Shown one piece after another: positions 8,643 to 17,500 of a DNA stretch of 64,000 nt. The stretch lies in NCBI RefSeq assembly GCF_047228935.1, contig NZ_JBFEGG010000001.1, forward strand, positions 124,001 to 188,000, written 5' to 3'. Within the stretch, counting starts at the first letter, position 1; every line of letters starts with the position of its first letter. Under the pieces are notes generated by a model. The model was not told where the DNA came from. It worked only from the letters and a program-made list of their open reading frames with translations, and did not search any database. The translations under genes and the position numbers were made by a program. Source of the DNA: Ornithinibacillus sp047228935 (lineage in GTDB: Bacteria > Bacillota > Bacilli > Bacillales > Amphibacillaceae).

Positions 8643-10259
8643 TTATCTGAACATACTTTTCCAAAGAACGATCGTTAAAATTGCTAATATTATTAGGTAT
8701 ACATATGTTCCAAAACTTATTAACGTAATCAAGAAATGTATTAAAGCAAAACCCCCTACGATTAGCATTAATACGATTATAATACCTGCAGTTGCCCCTC
8801 CTTGCTGTGCAGAGGAGAAAGGCTCCGTAAATGGGAATTTTCCTTTATTAAATACTTTATAGGAAATGAGCACTTGCAAGATAGCTGTTAAAAGTATAAT
8901 CAGTATATCTGGAACAATTCGAAATGAGAATATCCAAATATATACGACAGATAAAACGAATAAAATTGGTAAATATAGTTTTACGATAAAAGCTTTTAAA
9001 GTGGCACTATATGCATGAGACTCTTTTTGAATAGGTATCGTTTGAAAAATCCATGCCCCTTTATATTTACTTGAAAATTGAAGCATATATACTACTGTTG
9101 CGATAATAATGTTTGCCCAATAAAGGGTCAAATATGTTTTACTATCCCCTAAGTCAGAAAATTCCATGTAGCTCACATTATTATAAAGAAAGATGAATGG
9201 AAAGATTAACGCCATACCGAGAGACGGATAAACTTTTAGCTTAAAGTCTCTTTCCCGACTAATCATGATGGAGGCGAAACGATAAAAAATTCTTTCTTCC
9301 TTGTTGAAGCAAACAACTTTTTCCTTAATACTGTTAAGACTCCATTTTTTCTTTTTCCTCTTACTAGATTCCTCCATTAGTTTCTGTAGATTCTTCTCAA
9401 ATGAAGGCATCATGTTGTAATAGATGAATATTGAAATGATAGGACAGATAACAGCAAGTGCTGATAAAATAATAAATTCAATTGAATAGTTTTGATTTAA
9501 TAACAGTTCAAATGGAGCACCGAACCATAATGGTGGGACGATAACATGCCACCAGCTAAAATGATAAAGGGCAGTCAAGTCAACAAATTCAAACACACGA
9601 ATTATAATTTGATATCCGATCACGATTCCGACAGCTAAAAAGATTTGTACATAATTTATAATGTCCTTTAATTTTTCTCCATCAAAAAATCGCAATATTA
9701 GAATATAAGCTAATGCAGTTAAGGCCATAATGAACAAATCTAGTAATATAATCTCGATAATGAATAGTAGAAAATAGAAGATCCCATGAACAAATAGCAT
9801 CACGACTAACGGTACAGCAATAAATGCACCGGTTAAAAAAGATAAATAAATCCCTATATGAACAAATTTTGCAGCATTAATTGTTCTCGTATTGATTGGC
9901 TTCGTATTCAAAATTACTTTATCTCGAATGTCTAATAGAACTGAGGAATAGTCAGAAATCATAGATGTCATTAGGATGAACATGGAAATGGCAATCATGA
10001 TAGTGGATTGGAGCATGTAGTTATCGCCTATAAATAGAAATGGTACAAGCATAATACCATATAGCGCATATATCCAGAGCGATTTTAAAAACTGATTCCC
10101 CTCTTTTTTCTTCATATCATTGAGTATCGTTGGCACGCGCCTACTGTCCATCATAAGTTTAATCTCTACAATTTTACGCATGACACTATAATCAATGTCC
10201 AATTTACGAAAGATAAATTGGAAGCGATCAAGCAGCTTTAATGTTCGAAAATTACTCAT
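8643..10259 (-). CDS. ABC transporter permease
   Basis: A 538-residue polytopic membrane protein with about twelve hydrophobic segments in two halves separated by a basic cytoplasmic stretch (SSKRKKKK near residue 305). It has no ATPase motifs and partners with the ATP-binding gene just upstream in the operon. The ATG at 10259 overlaps the ATPase stop codon by 8 bases and has GAGG 9 bases upstream; an in-frame TTG three codons earlier is less likely. The size and two-halves layout fit the large Bacillus exporter permeases of unknown substrate. Nothing in the sequence identifies what is transported. Confidence 0.78.
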   Translation of the reverse strand: MSNFRTLKLLDRFQFIFRKLDIDYSVMRKIVEIKLMMDSRRVPTILNDMKKKEGNQFLKSLWIYALYGIMLVPFLFIGDNYMLQSTIMIAISMFILMTSMISDYSSVLLDIRDKVILNTKPINTRTINAAKFVHIGIYLSFLTGAFIAVPLVVMLFVHGIFYFLLFIIEIILLDLFIMALTALAYILILRFFDGEKLKDIINYVQIFLAVGIVIGYQIIIRVFEFVDLTALYHFSWWHVIVPPLWFGAPFELLLNQNYSIEFIILSALAVICPIISIFIYYNMMPSFEKNLQKLMEESSKRKKKKWSLNSIKEKVVCFNKEERIFYRFASIMISRERDFKLKVYPSLGMALIFPFIFLYNNVSYMEFSDLGDSKTYLTLYWANIIIATVVYMLQFSSKYKGAWIFQTIPIQKESHAYSATLKAFIVKLYLPILFVLSVVYIWIFSFRIVPDILIILLTAILQVLISYKVFNKGKFPFTEPFSSAQQGGATAGIIIVLMLIVGGFALIHFLITLISFGTYVYLIILAILTIVLWKSMFR

Positions 10260-11043
10260 ATTGACCAACCTCGGTAATAATGGAAACTATATTCTCTGCT
10301 GTTTCTTTATGAACATCGAAACCAGTTAATTGGTTGAAAATACCTTCTAGTGAACCTTCTTGGCTTTGTTCTTTTAATTCATCAAATGATCCATCCGCAG
10401 CGATTTCACCATTAACTAACAGTACAATACGATTACTAATTTTCTCTACGACATCCATGATGTGTGAGGAATAAAAAATCGTTTTCCCTTGATTTGCCAA
10501 AGCTTCTAGCATGTCTTTTATGACCATCACGCTGTTCGCATCTAGACCACTTAATGGTTCATCAAGGAAAATAATATCCGGGTTATGTAATAGACTTGAG
10601 ATGATAAGTACCTTTTGTCGCATACCTTTGGAAAAAGATGAAATTCTAGAATGAAAGACTTCTTCCATATCAAATTGTTCAAGAAGTTTTAATGCTTTAT
10701 CTTCTGCTTTTTGTCGTTCTAATCCATAAAGCTCGCCGGTGAATGTTAAATACTCAGCTGCTGTTAGGGTGTCATAGATTTCTGCATTTTCCGGAACATA
10801 GCCGATTTTTTGTTTATAAGTAAGATTGTTGGAGGCAATGTCCTCACCGAAAATTTCAACAGTACCCTTGTATCCTTCAACAAGTCCAAGGATAATTTTT
10901 AGAGTGGTACTTTTCCCAGCACCGTTTGGTCCAATGTATCCAATGATTTGACCTCGGTACACATCAAGATTGATTCCATTCAGCACGTTATTACCTGAAT
11001 AACTCATCGTTAACTCATGAAGTGATAAAACTTTCTCATTCAT
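10252..11043 (-). CDS. ABC transporter ATP-binding protein
   Basis: A 263-residue nucleotide-binding subunit. Visible motifs are Walker A GPNGAGKST, a slightly atypical signature FSKGMRQK, Walker B IIFLDEPLSGLD and the H-loop SSH. The sequence order and the C-terminal extension fit ABC-2 type exporters. I chose the ATG at 11043 with AAAGGA 8 bases upstream; the frame is open further upstream but that region holds the preceding terminator. It is the first gene of a two-gene operon with the permease, with an 8-base overlap. Confidence 0.88.
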   Translation of the reverse strand: MNEKVLSLHELTMSYSGNNVLNGINLDVYRGQIIGYIGPNGAGKSTTLKIILGLVEGYKGTVEIFGEDIASNNLTYKQKIGYVPENAEIYDTLTAAEYLTFTGELYGLERQKAEDKALKLLEQFDMEEVFHSRISSFSKGMRQKVLIISSLLHNPDIIFLDEPLSGLDANSVMVIKDMLEALANQGKTIFYSSHIMDVVEKISNRIVLLVNGEIAADGSFDELKEQSQEGSLEGIFNQLTGFDVHKETAENIVSIITEVGQYE

Positions 11044-11112
11044 CCCCAAAATCCTTTCTATCAATCTATTTTCTTTAACGATAACAATGTGGAGAGGGGA
11101 TTGCAATAGTAT

Positions 11113-11142
11113 AAAAAAAACTCCCTACATGACGTAGAGAGT
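11113..11142 (-). terminator. Terminator after the aldo/keto reductase
   Basis: On the minus strand ACTCTCTACG and CATGTAGGGAGT form an imperfect hairpin followed by eight T residues. It separates the reductase from the ABC operon. Confidence 0.75.
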
Positions 11143-11155
11143 AATAATTTTCATA

Positions 11156-11998
11156 TTAAAATTCCTCATAAACAGCCGGATCCTGACCTTTTAAACGACC
11201 ATCTGGACGTGACATGCTAGCAATTGTTTGCATATCATCTGAATCTAGTGAAAAATCAAAGATGGAGATATTTTCAAGCTGACGGACTGGAGTAGCGGAT
11301 TTAGGGATTGCTACTGATCCAAGCTGATAATGCCAGCGTAAAACGATTTGTGAAACAGTTTTGTTATGTTTCGCTGCAATATTTTGAAGCGTTGGATTTT
11401 CAAATACATCATTCGCTCGAGCAAGTGGACTCCAAGATTCCGTTACAATATCATTTTCTTCATGCCACTTACGCTGATCCTCTTGGTTGAAAAATGGATG
11501 TAGTTCAATTTGATTGATAGCAGGTAGCACACCAGTTTCTTCTTGTAATTTAGTTAGATGTTCAGGCAGGAAGTTACATACTCCAATCGTACGGATCAAT
11601 CCCCATTTTTTTGCATCAATTAAAGCTTGCCAAGCTTCCACATAAAGTTCTCGATTTGGGTTTGGCCAGTGGATTAAGTAAATATCATAATAGTCAAGAT
11701 TAGCTCGGTAAAGGGATTCCTGGATAGTCGTCACTGCATCTTGATATGTATGATATCGTCCGGGAAGTTTTGAAGTAATAAGTAGTTGATCCCGAGGCAC
11801 AGAAGTTCTACGAATCGCCTCACCAACAGTTCCTTCATTTTCATAATTATAAGCGGAATCTAGTAAACGATAGCCGTTATTGATTGCACTCTCAATAGCA
11901 TGAGCACCATCATTGCCTTTTAGCTTATAAGTACCAAAACCAACAGCAGGAATACGATTACCATCATTTAGTATGATTTCTGGAATTGCGTTTGACAT
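11156..11998 (-). CDS. Aldo/keto reductase
   Basis: A 280-residue NADPH-dependent carbonyl reductase of the aldo/keto reductase superfamily, closest by pattern to the Bacillus YtbE/YvgN group. The catalytic tetrad is visible: Asp in LLDSAYNY with Tyr of the same motif, Lys in ITSKLPG and His in YLIHWP. The C-terminal cofactor motif is AIPKSATPVRQLEN. Likely substrates are reactive aldehydes such as methylglyoxal, by analogy with YvgN; no sequence feature fixes the substrate. The ATG follows AGGAGTGAT. A TATAAT box at 12026-12021 suggests its own promoter, and a terminator follows. Confidence 0.88.
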   Translation of the reverse strand: MSNAIPEIILNDGNRIPAVGFGTYKLKGNDGAHAIESAINNGYRLLDSAYNYENEGTVGEAIRRTSVPRDQLLITSKLPGRYHTYQDAVTTIQESLYRANLDYYDIYLIHWPNPNRELYVEAWQALIDAKKWGLIRTIGVCNFLPEHLTKLQEETGVLPAINQIELHPFFNQEDQRKWHEENDIVTESWSPLARANDVFENPTLQNIAAKHNKTVSQIVLRWHYQLGSVAIPKSATPVRQLENISIFDFSLDSDDMQTIASMSRPDGRLKGQDPAVYEEF

Positions 11999-12161
11999 GT
12001 AGCATCACTCCTATGTATGAATTATAAGTATCTAAATAAAAGCTTATCATATGGTTTAGGATTTATCGATTTTGTTGCTCCCTAAACTTATAATCAAATG
12101 GAAAGAAAAAACCCACATATACAATGCTTAATTCAAACAAAAATGACCATTCCAAAAGGAA

Positions 12162-12188
12162 AAGCAGCTAGAAAAATGTTAGCTGCTT
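12162..12188. terminator. Terminator after the duplicated-domain membrane protein
   Basis: AAGCAGCTA pairs with TAGCTGCTT over a 9-base loop; the minus-strand product runs into TTCCTTTTGG and the plus-strand one into TATTTCTC. Confidence 0.6.
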
Positions 12189-12199
12189 TATTTCTCTTA

Positions 12200-13447
12200 T
12201 TATTCCGGTTTTAACTCCGCTATTCCAAATGCTAATCGTTCTCGAAGAATGCTAATAACATCCTTTGATTGATGATCTTCACATTCTATGATAAGTATCA
12301 CTTCTGAATTTTTTCCTCTTAATAACCGTTGCTTCTTTTTAATGACCTTTTTCATAACCAAATCTATACCCAAGCCTATTATAACACCTATTCCAGCTCC
12401 AATTAATCCCCAGATTATTGGCCCCCATTCCCATGAAAATCCTTTTGCAGCCCCCATAGTTGAGAAGAGAAACGCTAATATCATCGCTTTAGATATCAAG
12501 GAAACCCCATCAGATTGATGAACGTTATCGAAGAGTTTTCTTTCTTCCTCTCGATTGTTTAACGGTATAGCAAGAATATTTTTAATGCCATGTTCTTCTA
12601 ATTCAGATATAGCCGATTCGAGGTAGATTGAGTGTTCAAATGTAGCAAATATTTGCATATGATCCACCTTACCTGTTTTCTTTAGATTTAGGCGATACTG
12701 TTGATAATGCCTTTTTAAAAAACTTCGTTGCTCATCTTCAAAAAGTTTATTATTTTCAACTGTACTAACGTACGAATCATAAATAGTAAAAAAATAAAAG
12801 GTCGGCATGTATAAAAGCCATTGGGCATTTAACACAGCATTTGATCTTACCAAATCACCATTGATTAAATAGATGCCTGCCTCTAATAAATGTGAATAAT
12901 ATACAAATATAGCAGTCCAAAATAGTGTGAAGGCAGCTAGAATAATCCGATGAATGTAAAGCTGACCAGAGCTAGGAATGGTCATGGACCACAAGACAGC
13001 CATAATAGGATCTCGTTTATCCAGATAATTAATTTCTAGATTACCAATGGAGAATGAATTAAACTTAGCATCCTCTTTTTTAGCCAACCAATATAAATTG
13101 TTCAAATCGACTGCTGTTCGATAACTATCCCAAATTGCAAATAAGTATACAGGCAAATACATTAATATCATTCTAGTGTCTAATACTTGTTTAGCAGCTT
13201 CAAAGTCACCTGCAAATGAATAAACAATTGCTTGATTTATATTCGCCATTTGGTTAATAAAAATTTCCCAAAAAAATAAGGTAAACCCTCTAAGGTACTT
13301 ATTTAGGAGAAAGTGGCCAAAACCAGGGAAGGCAACAGACCACATGGCTATCGTCCATGGGTTTCTCAGATGTATTTGGGTTGTCCCCAAAATACTAACA
13401 TGTGCCTTATAACGACGTGCCTTGTTTGTATTTTGGTAGTTATCCAT
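12200..13447 (-). CDS. Membrane protein with an internal duplication and glycine-zipper tail
   Basis: A 415-residue protein of unknown function. Residues about 28-118 and 145-235 are copies of one unit at an exact 117-residue offset: R-N/D-P near the start, a W-S...P...G segment, and a closing LMYLP/LLYMP stretch ending in WDSY/YDSY. Each copy carries two or three membrane helices. A soluble part follows (HMQIFATFEHS, about 265-310), then a glycine-rich membrane hairpin (GPIIWGLIGAGIGVIIG) and a final beta-rich tail. The start at 13447 follows GGAGG; an upstream in-frame extension has no better site. The gene is monocistronic. The soluble part hints at a sensor or regulatory module, but that is inference. 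Confidence 0.65.
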   Translation of the reverse strand: MDNYQNTNKARRYKAHVSILGTTQIHLRNPWTIAMWSVAFPGFGHFLLNKYLRGFTLFFWEIFINQMANINQAIVYSFAGDFEAAKQVLDTRMILMYLPVYLFAIWDSYRTAVDLNNLYWLAKKEDAKFNSFSIGNLEINYLDKRDPIMAVLWSMTIPSSGQLYIHRIILAAFTLFWTAIFVYYSHLLEAGIYLINGDLVRSNAVLNAQWLLYMPTFYFFTIYDSYVSTVENNKLFEDEQRSFLKRHYQQYRLNLKKTGKVDHMQIFATFEHSIYLESAISELEEHGIKNILAIPLNNREEERKLFDNVHQSDGVSLISKAMILAFLFSTMGAAKGFSWEWGPIIWGLIGAGIGVIIGLGIDLVMKKVIKKKQRLLRGKNSEVILIIECEDHQSKDVISILRERLAFGIAELKPE

Positions 13448-13566
13448 TTTCTTCCTCCGATTAAACATGATTACAGTTATTATTACCCATTTAGTAATTT
13501 TAACCACTTTCTCTAAAAGCATTAATAAAGGAAAAATATGGAAATTTTTGTGTTGGACGGAAATTA

Positions 13567-13595
13567 AAAAAGGAGCCTGATAAATATCAAGCTCT
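13567..13595 (-). terminator. Terminator after the CoA-transferase gene
   Basis: On the minus strand GAGCTTGATA and TATCAGGCTC form an imperfect hairpin followed by CTTTTTTAA. Confidence 0.65.
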
Positions 13596-13607
13596 CAATT
13601 AGTTTAA

Positions 13608-14888
13608 TTAGATTATAAATCCCATTTTCCTTGCTTCAAATGTCAATTCCTCACGAAACTTTGGGTGTGCGATATTAATCAATTCTTTGGTCCGAGCAAA
13701 AATGGATTTCCCTTTAAGCTGAGCAATTCCATATTCTGTAACAATAAAATCTACATCGTTTTTAGAAGTAGTTACTACAGAGGCAGGCGTTAGCATTGGT
13801 TTAATCCGAGAAATAGTATCATTTTTCGCAGTGGAATAAAGGCAAATAAATCCTTTTCCATTCTTCGCAAATCGTACGCCACTTCCGAAATCAGTTTGTC
13901 CACCTGTAGAACTATAGTATTTTCCAGCAACCGTCTCCGAGGCACATTGCCCGTAAAAGTCAATCTCTGTTGTAGCATTAATGGCTACCATATTATCCTC
14001 TTGAGCAATTACACGAGGATCGTTAACATGATTAACAGGTAAAATTTCCACTCGTTCATTGTTATTTATAAAGTCATAAAGACGTTGTGTACCATAGACA
14101 AAAGTGGCTACAATTTTTTCTTGATGGGTGTTCTTTTTCTTCCCAGTTATGGCACCGGCTGTAGCGAGATCATATACACCATCGGTTAGCATTTCCGTGT
14201 GAATTCCTAAATCACGGTGATTCTTTAGTAAACTTATTACCGCATTTGGAACCCCACCAATTCCAACCTGAAGTGTTGAGCCGTTATCAATTCGTTCTGC
14301 AACATATTCTGCTATTTGCTGGTCAATTTCACGGATTGGTGCATTGGGTAGCTCATTTAGTGGCTGGTCATGTTGAATGAAACCTTCCACCTGAGAAATA
14401 TGAATTTTATTTTTACCATGAGTTCGTGGAACATAGTTATTTACTTGAATAACAAATGGTGCCTTTCCAATAAAATGTGCCGTATAATCTCCTGCTGTGC
14501 CTAATGAGAAATACCCATCCTCATCGATTGGGGAAGTTTGGCACACAACTACTGGATTTGGGCATAGCTCATCAAGTAGACGAGGCATTTGATGAAAATG
14601 ATTTGGGACTAAATCACAATTTCCCGTTAAAAATGCTTGTCTAGTATATTTACTTAGAAAATACGAGACGTAACGAATATTAGGAAAATCACCTTGAATA
14701 AATTTACGATTTTTCATTTCTAACATTTGGTGGATTTTAAGATTGGTAAAGGCGTCTGGGTGTTCATCAATGATATTTAATATATAGTCAGCCTCGCCGT
14801 TCGCCATGGAGACTATGATATGTTGATAGTTCGATAAGATAGTTAAAATATCGGACTTTGTATTTGCTTGTTTATGTAGAGGAGACAT
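13608..14888 (-). CDS. Acetyl-CoA hydrolase/CoA-transferase (Cat1/4-hydroxybutyrate type)
   Basis: A 426-residue class I CoA-transferase of the acetyl-CoA hydrolase/transferase family. It shows the glycine-rich LQVGIGGVPNAV motif, TEMLTDGVYDL, the GQCASE segment and the C-terminal IVTEYGIAQLKGKS signature. Family members move CoA between acetate and acyl groups such as succinate, butyrate or 4-hydroxybutyrate, linking acetate to central metabolism. I chose the ATG at 14888 because AAAGGA lies 10 bases upstream; an ATG seven codons earlier has no site. A good promoter and a cre-like box sit upstream, so carbon catabolite control is likely. The precise acyl partner cannot be read from the sequence. 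Confidence 0.8.
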   Translation of the reverse strand: MSPLHKQANTKSDILTILSNYQHIIVSMANGEADYILNIIDEHPDAFTNLKIHQMLEMKNRKFIQGDFPNIRYVSYFLSKYTRQAFLTGNCDLVPNHFHQMPRLLDELCPNPVVVCQTSPIDEDGYFSLGTAGDYTAHFIGKAPFVIQVNNYVPRTHGKNKIHISQVEGFIQHDQPLNELPNAPIREIDQQIAEYVAERIDNGSTLQVGIGGVPNAVISLLKNHRDLGIHTEMLTDGVYDLATAGAITGKKKNTHQEKIVATFVYGTQRLYDFINNNERVEILPVNHVNDPRVIAQEDNMVAINATTEIDFYGQCASETVAGKYYSSTGGQTDFGSGVRFAKNGKGFICLYSTAKNDTISRIKPMLTPASVVTTSKNDVDFIVTEYGIAQLKGKSIFARTKELINIAHPKFREELTFEARKMGFII

Positions 14889-14938
14889 AGTTGGCCAATC
14901 CTTTCTCATGGTGTGAATTCTAATTGACTACTTATGAA

Positions 14939-14967
14939 ATTATATCAACTGCCAAATGATCGAGCAA
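14939..14967 (-). promoter_or_regulatory. Sigma-A promoter of the CoA-transferase gene
   Basis: TTGCTC (14967-14962) and TATAAT (14944-14939) are 17 bases apart on the minus strand, about 50 bases upstream of the start codon. Confidence 0.7.
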
Positions 14968-14974
14968 TCCATTC

Positions 14975-14988
14975 TTTAAGCGTTTACA
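14975..14988 (-). promoter_or_regulatory. Candidate CcpA cre box upstream of the promoter
   Basis: TGTAAACGCTTAAA matches the cre consensus TGWAANCGNTNWCA at 13 of 14 positions. It is centred near -50, just upstream of the -35 box. In B. subtilis ackA and pta, cre boxes in this position mediate activation rather than repression. Confidence 0.55.
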
Positions 14989-15123
14989 ATGATTCATGCA
15001 ACATCTTTTTACAAGTTGGAATAAGGAAACTAAATTTTTTTTAAAATTGATAAAAATTTTTACTAATGGAATGGTAATATAGAAAGGGAAGGAATATATT
15101 TCCTATAAAATGGGGGAGTTGCT

Positions 15124-15510
15124 ATGAAAATAGTCATTCGATTAGCTGAAATATTGCTAGGGATAATATTTCTGGGTGCGGGATTAAATGGTTACACTGT
15201 ATTATTCGGTTTAGATCCCTTTGCCCCAACTAGTCCAGCTGCAATGGCCTTTCTAGGTGATGGATATCTACTAGCATTGGAGAAAGGGGTCGAGATTATT
15301 GCGGGTGTATTATTATTAATCCGCAGATTTGTCCCACTAGTACTTGTTGTGTTAGCTAGTATCATAATCAATATTCTTGCATTTCATCTATTTGTAGACC
15401 CAGAATTATTAATTTTAGCAGTACTAGTAGTATTATTAGAGGCTCTATTAGCTTGGCATTATCGTGAGAACTTTAAAGGTTTATTAGAAAGTAAACCAGA
15501 ACCAAAATAG
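15124..15510 (+). CDS. Small DoxX-like membrane protein
   Basis: A 128-residue protein with four hydrophobic helices (about 5-25, 50-66, 68-88 and 93-110) and a short charged C-terminus. The pattern resembles small DoxX-family proteins, including the early GAGLNGY segment. The biochemical role of such proteins is poorly known; some associate with thiol or quinone metabolism. The ATG follows GGGGGAG 6 bases upstream. The next gene begins 8 bases after its stop, so the two are probably co-transcribed. Confidence 0.6.
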   Translation: MKIVIRLAEILLGIIFLGAGLNGYTVLFGLDPFAPTSPAAMAFLGDGYLLALEKGVEIIAGVLLLIRRFVPLVLVVLASIIINILAFHLFVDPELLILAVLVVLLEALLAWHYRENFKGLLESKPEPK

Positions 15511-15518
15511 GGGGAAGT

Positions 15519-16445
15519 ATGAGAAAGAAAAAAGGCATTAAATATATAACAGTTTTTGTTATCTCAGCGTTAGGAGTTAGTTTGATTTTGAACATTTATT
15601 TGGTAACTAAGGTGGGGGAAATAGGGAAGCAAGTAAACCAGGTAATGTTTGAACAACAATATCTTTCGAGTGAAGTGAGTGGGCAAACGAATCAAATCAT
15701 GAGTGTTCTTGATGAATTTCAACAGCAACAGAGCTGGCTCGGAACCATTAATATAGAGGCTAGTACCACCACCACAAGTGTTGGTGATGGTGAATTAACT
15801 TTTAAATGGCTAGTAAAAGAGTTGGAAGGAGCATCAGATGCGATGCTGAATTATGCTTTTACAGAAGATGACCAATACACGAGCACTCCAGCAACAGAAA
15901 TAGAACGGGGGATATTTGAGGCGACTATTCCTTTTGAGTCAAGTATAGGTCCGGTCTGGGAACCGACGGAAGTCTATGGTGTAACGAAATACGTCAATGA
16001 ATTTGACAAAGGACTGAATTTTGAGATAGAGGAAGAACAATACGAAAAAACGGCCTTTAACTATTACATTTCCGTTTTAAAAGAAGACGGATCGTATAAG
16101 AATGGTGATATACAAACAGGATACTTACATGACTTTTCTACACAAATGTATGGCTTTGTACAAACCGGTGTTTATTTAGAGGAGAAAGAATTTCGAGTGT
16201 ATCTAAATCAAGACGTAAAAGAAGGGAATGAAAATTTAATAAAACAAGTATTTCTCTTAAAATATCAACAAGACGAGCTGATTGGTGAGGAAGAATTGGA
16301 TATGAATGATAGTGGACCAGGGCATAGATCTTTTGAAAAAAATAATATCGAAAATTATGAGGATATGAGGCTTGTGCTAAAGGTTGTTTACCCAAATGGA
16401 GAAACATTTGAGAAAGAGATATTAAGTGGGGATAAGGAGAACTAG
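15519..16445 (+). CDS. Membrane-anchored extracytoplasmic protein of unknown function
   Basis: A 308-residue protein with a basic N-terminus (RKKKGIK) and a single hydrophobic segment at about residues 9-30, which looks like a signal anchor. A short helical region follows (to about 70), then a beta-rich acidic domain. No lipobox or known catalytic motif is visible and I do not recognise the family. The two halves may be Ig-like folds (FKWLVKEL and FEATIPFE; FLLKYQQDE and LVLKVVYP). It is sandwiched between the DoxX and Nudix genes with short gaps and good ribosome binding sites. Confidence 0.5.
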   Translation: MRKKKGIKYITVFVISALGVSLILNIYLVTKVGEIGKQVNQVMFEQQYLSSEVSGQTNQIMSVLDEFQQQQSWLGTINIEASTTTTSVGDGELTFKWLVKELEGASDAMLNYAFTEDDQYTSTPATEIERGIFEATIPFESSIGPVWEPTEVYGVTKYVNEFDKGLNFEIEEEQYEKTAFNYYISVLKEDGSYKNGDIQTGYLHDFSTQMYGFVQTGVYLEEKEFRVYLNQDVKEGNENLIKQVFLLKYQQDELIGEEELDMNDSGPGHRSFEKNNIENYEDMRLVLKVVYPNGETFEKEILSGDKEN

Positions 16446-16448
16446 GAT

Positions 16449-16856
16449 ATGACACCACCAAAGCATATTATTTCTGCAGCAGCTATTGTATTAAATGAGA
16501 AAGATGAAATTTTATTAATAAAAGGCCCACGTAGAGGATGGGAAATGCCTGGTGGACAGGTGGAAGAAGGTGAATCGTTAAAGGCTGCGGCTATTAGAGA
16601 AACGAAAGAGGAATCAGGAATCGATATCGAAATTATCAAGTTCTGCGGAATCTTCCAAAATGTAGAGCGATCTATTTGTAATTCGTTATTTTTAGGAAAA
16701 GCCATTGGCGGAGTACCAACTACTAGTCCGGAGAGTTTGGAAGTAGGTTTCTTTCCGATTGAAAAAGCGCTTGATATGGTTACGTTTTTCAACTTCAGAG
16801 AGAGAATTGAGTATTGTTTGGATGAGCGTATGCATCCTTTTTATATAGATATTTAG
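16449..16856 (+). CDS. Nudix hydrolase
   Basis: A 135-residue Nudix domain protein. The Nudix box is complete and matches GX5EX7REUXEEXGU exactly, from GQVEEGE to RETKEESGI at about residues 36-57. Its conserved glutamates bind the divalent metal used to hydrolyse a nucleoside diphosphate linked to another group. The size and the PRRGWEMPGG lead-in fit MutT/ADP-ribose pyrophosphatase-like members, but substrate specificity cannot be inferred. The ATG has AAGGAG 9 bases upstream and follows the previous stop by 3 bases, so it is part of the same transcript. Confidence 0.85.
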   Translation: MTPPKHIISAAAIVLNEKDEILLIKGPRRGWEMPGGQVEEGESLKAAAIRETKEESGIDIEIIKFCGIFQNVERSICNSLFLGKAIGGVPTTSPESLEVGFFPIEKALDMVTFFNFRERIEYCLDERMHPFYIDI

Positions 16857-16914
16857 GGGCTTGGATCGTTCTAAAGTAAAAGAAGTAAATATGGTTAAAA
16901 AAGGGGAAAAAATC

Positions 16915-17448
16915 ATGACAGAAGTAAATGAAAAACAAAATTTACTAATGGATAGTGATAAATATTTTAAAGCATTACTTGAAATCATTGGTTCGGTACC
17001 TAGTAGAAAGAGGACCATTTCAATAGAAACAGATGAAAGAGATAAAAATTTTCGTGATGTCATCATGCATCTTTATGAGTGGCACGCAATGCTTGAGAGA
17101 TGGTATAGAGAAGGGATGGATGGAGATGTTCCTTCTATGCCTGCGCCAGGGTATAAATGGAGTACGATAAAGCTTTTGAACAAAAAAACATGGGAAAATT
17201 ACCAGGATATTACATTAAATCAGGCGCTAAAGAAATTAAAGTTAAGCCACGATCGAGTAATGGACCTAATTAAGTCACATAGCAATGAAGAAATCATGAC
17301 CAAAAAATATTATAAGTGGACGAAAACTAGTAATTTATATAGCTATTTTGCAGCAAACACGTCAAAGCATTATGTTTGGGCAATAAACAAATGTGAGGCA
17401 ATTGCCGAGTATATACATCATGAAATGAATAAAGAAAAGGTGTTCTAG
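16915..17448 (+). CDS. ClbS/DfsB family four-helix bundle protein
   Basis: A 177-residue helical protein of the ClbS/DfsB (DinB-like) superfamily. Recognisable points are the early KYFKALLEIIG helix, VIMHLYEWHAMLERWYREG, the PAPGYKWS loop, LKLSHDRVMDLI and YFAANTSKHYVWAINKC. ClbS itself protects DNA from colibactin by hydrolysing its cyclopropane; the role of the Bacillus homologues is unknown. I chose the ATG at 16915 because AAAGGGG precedes it. A TTG 18 codons upstream is possible but would lie next to the Nudix stop codon. Confidence 0.75.
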   Translation: MTEVNEKQNLLMDSDKYFKALLEIIGSVPSRKRTISIETDERDKNFRDVIMHLYEWHAMLERWYREGMDGDVPSMPAPGYKWSTIKLLNKKTWENYQDITLNQALKKLKLSHDRVMDLIKSHSNEEIMTKKYYKWTKTSNLYSYFAANTSKHYVWAINKCEAIAEYIHHEMNKEKVF

Positions 17449-17500
17449 TAATCTATTAAAATGATTCCAAGATGATATATTAACTACGGAGCTGAAAAAA

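Noticed and set aside
12054..12089. GTTTAGG/CCTAAAC hairpin upstream of the aldo/keto reductase
   Set aside because: Seven-base arms with a 22-base loop and no T-tract; probably chance in AT-rich DNA.
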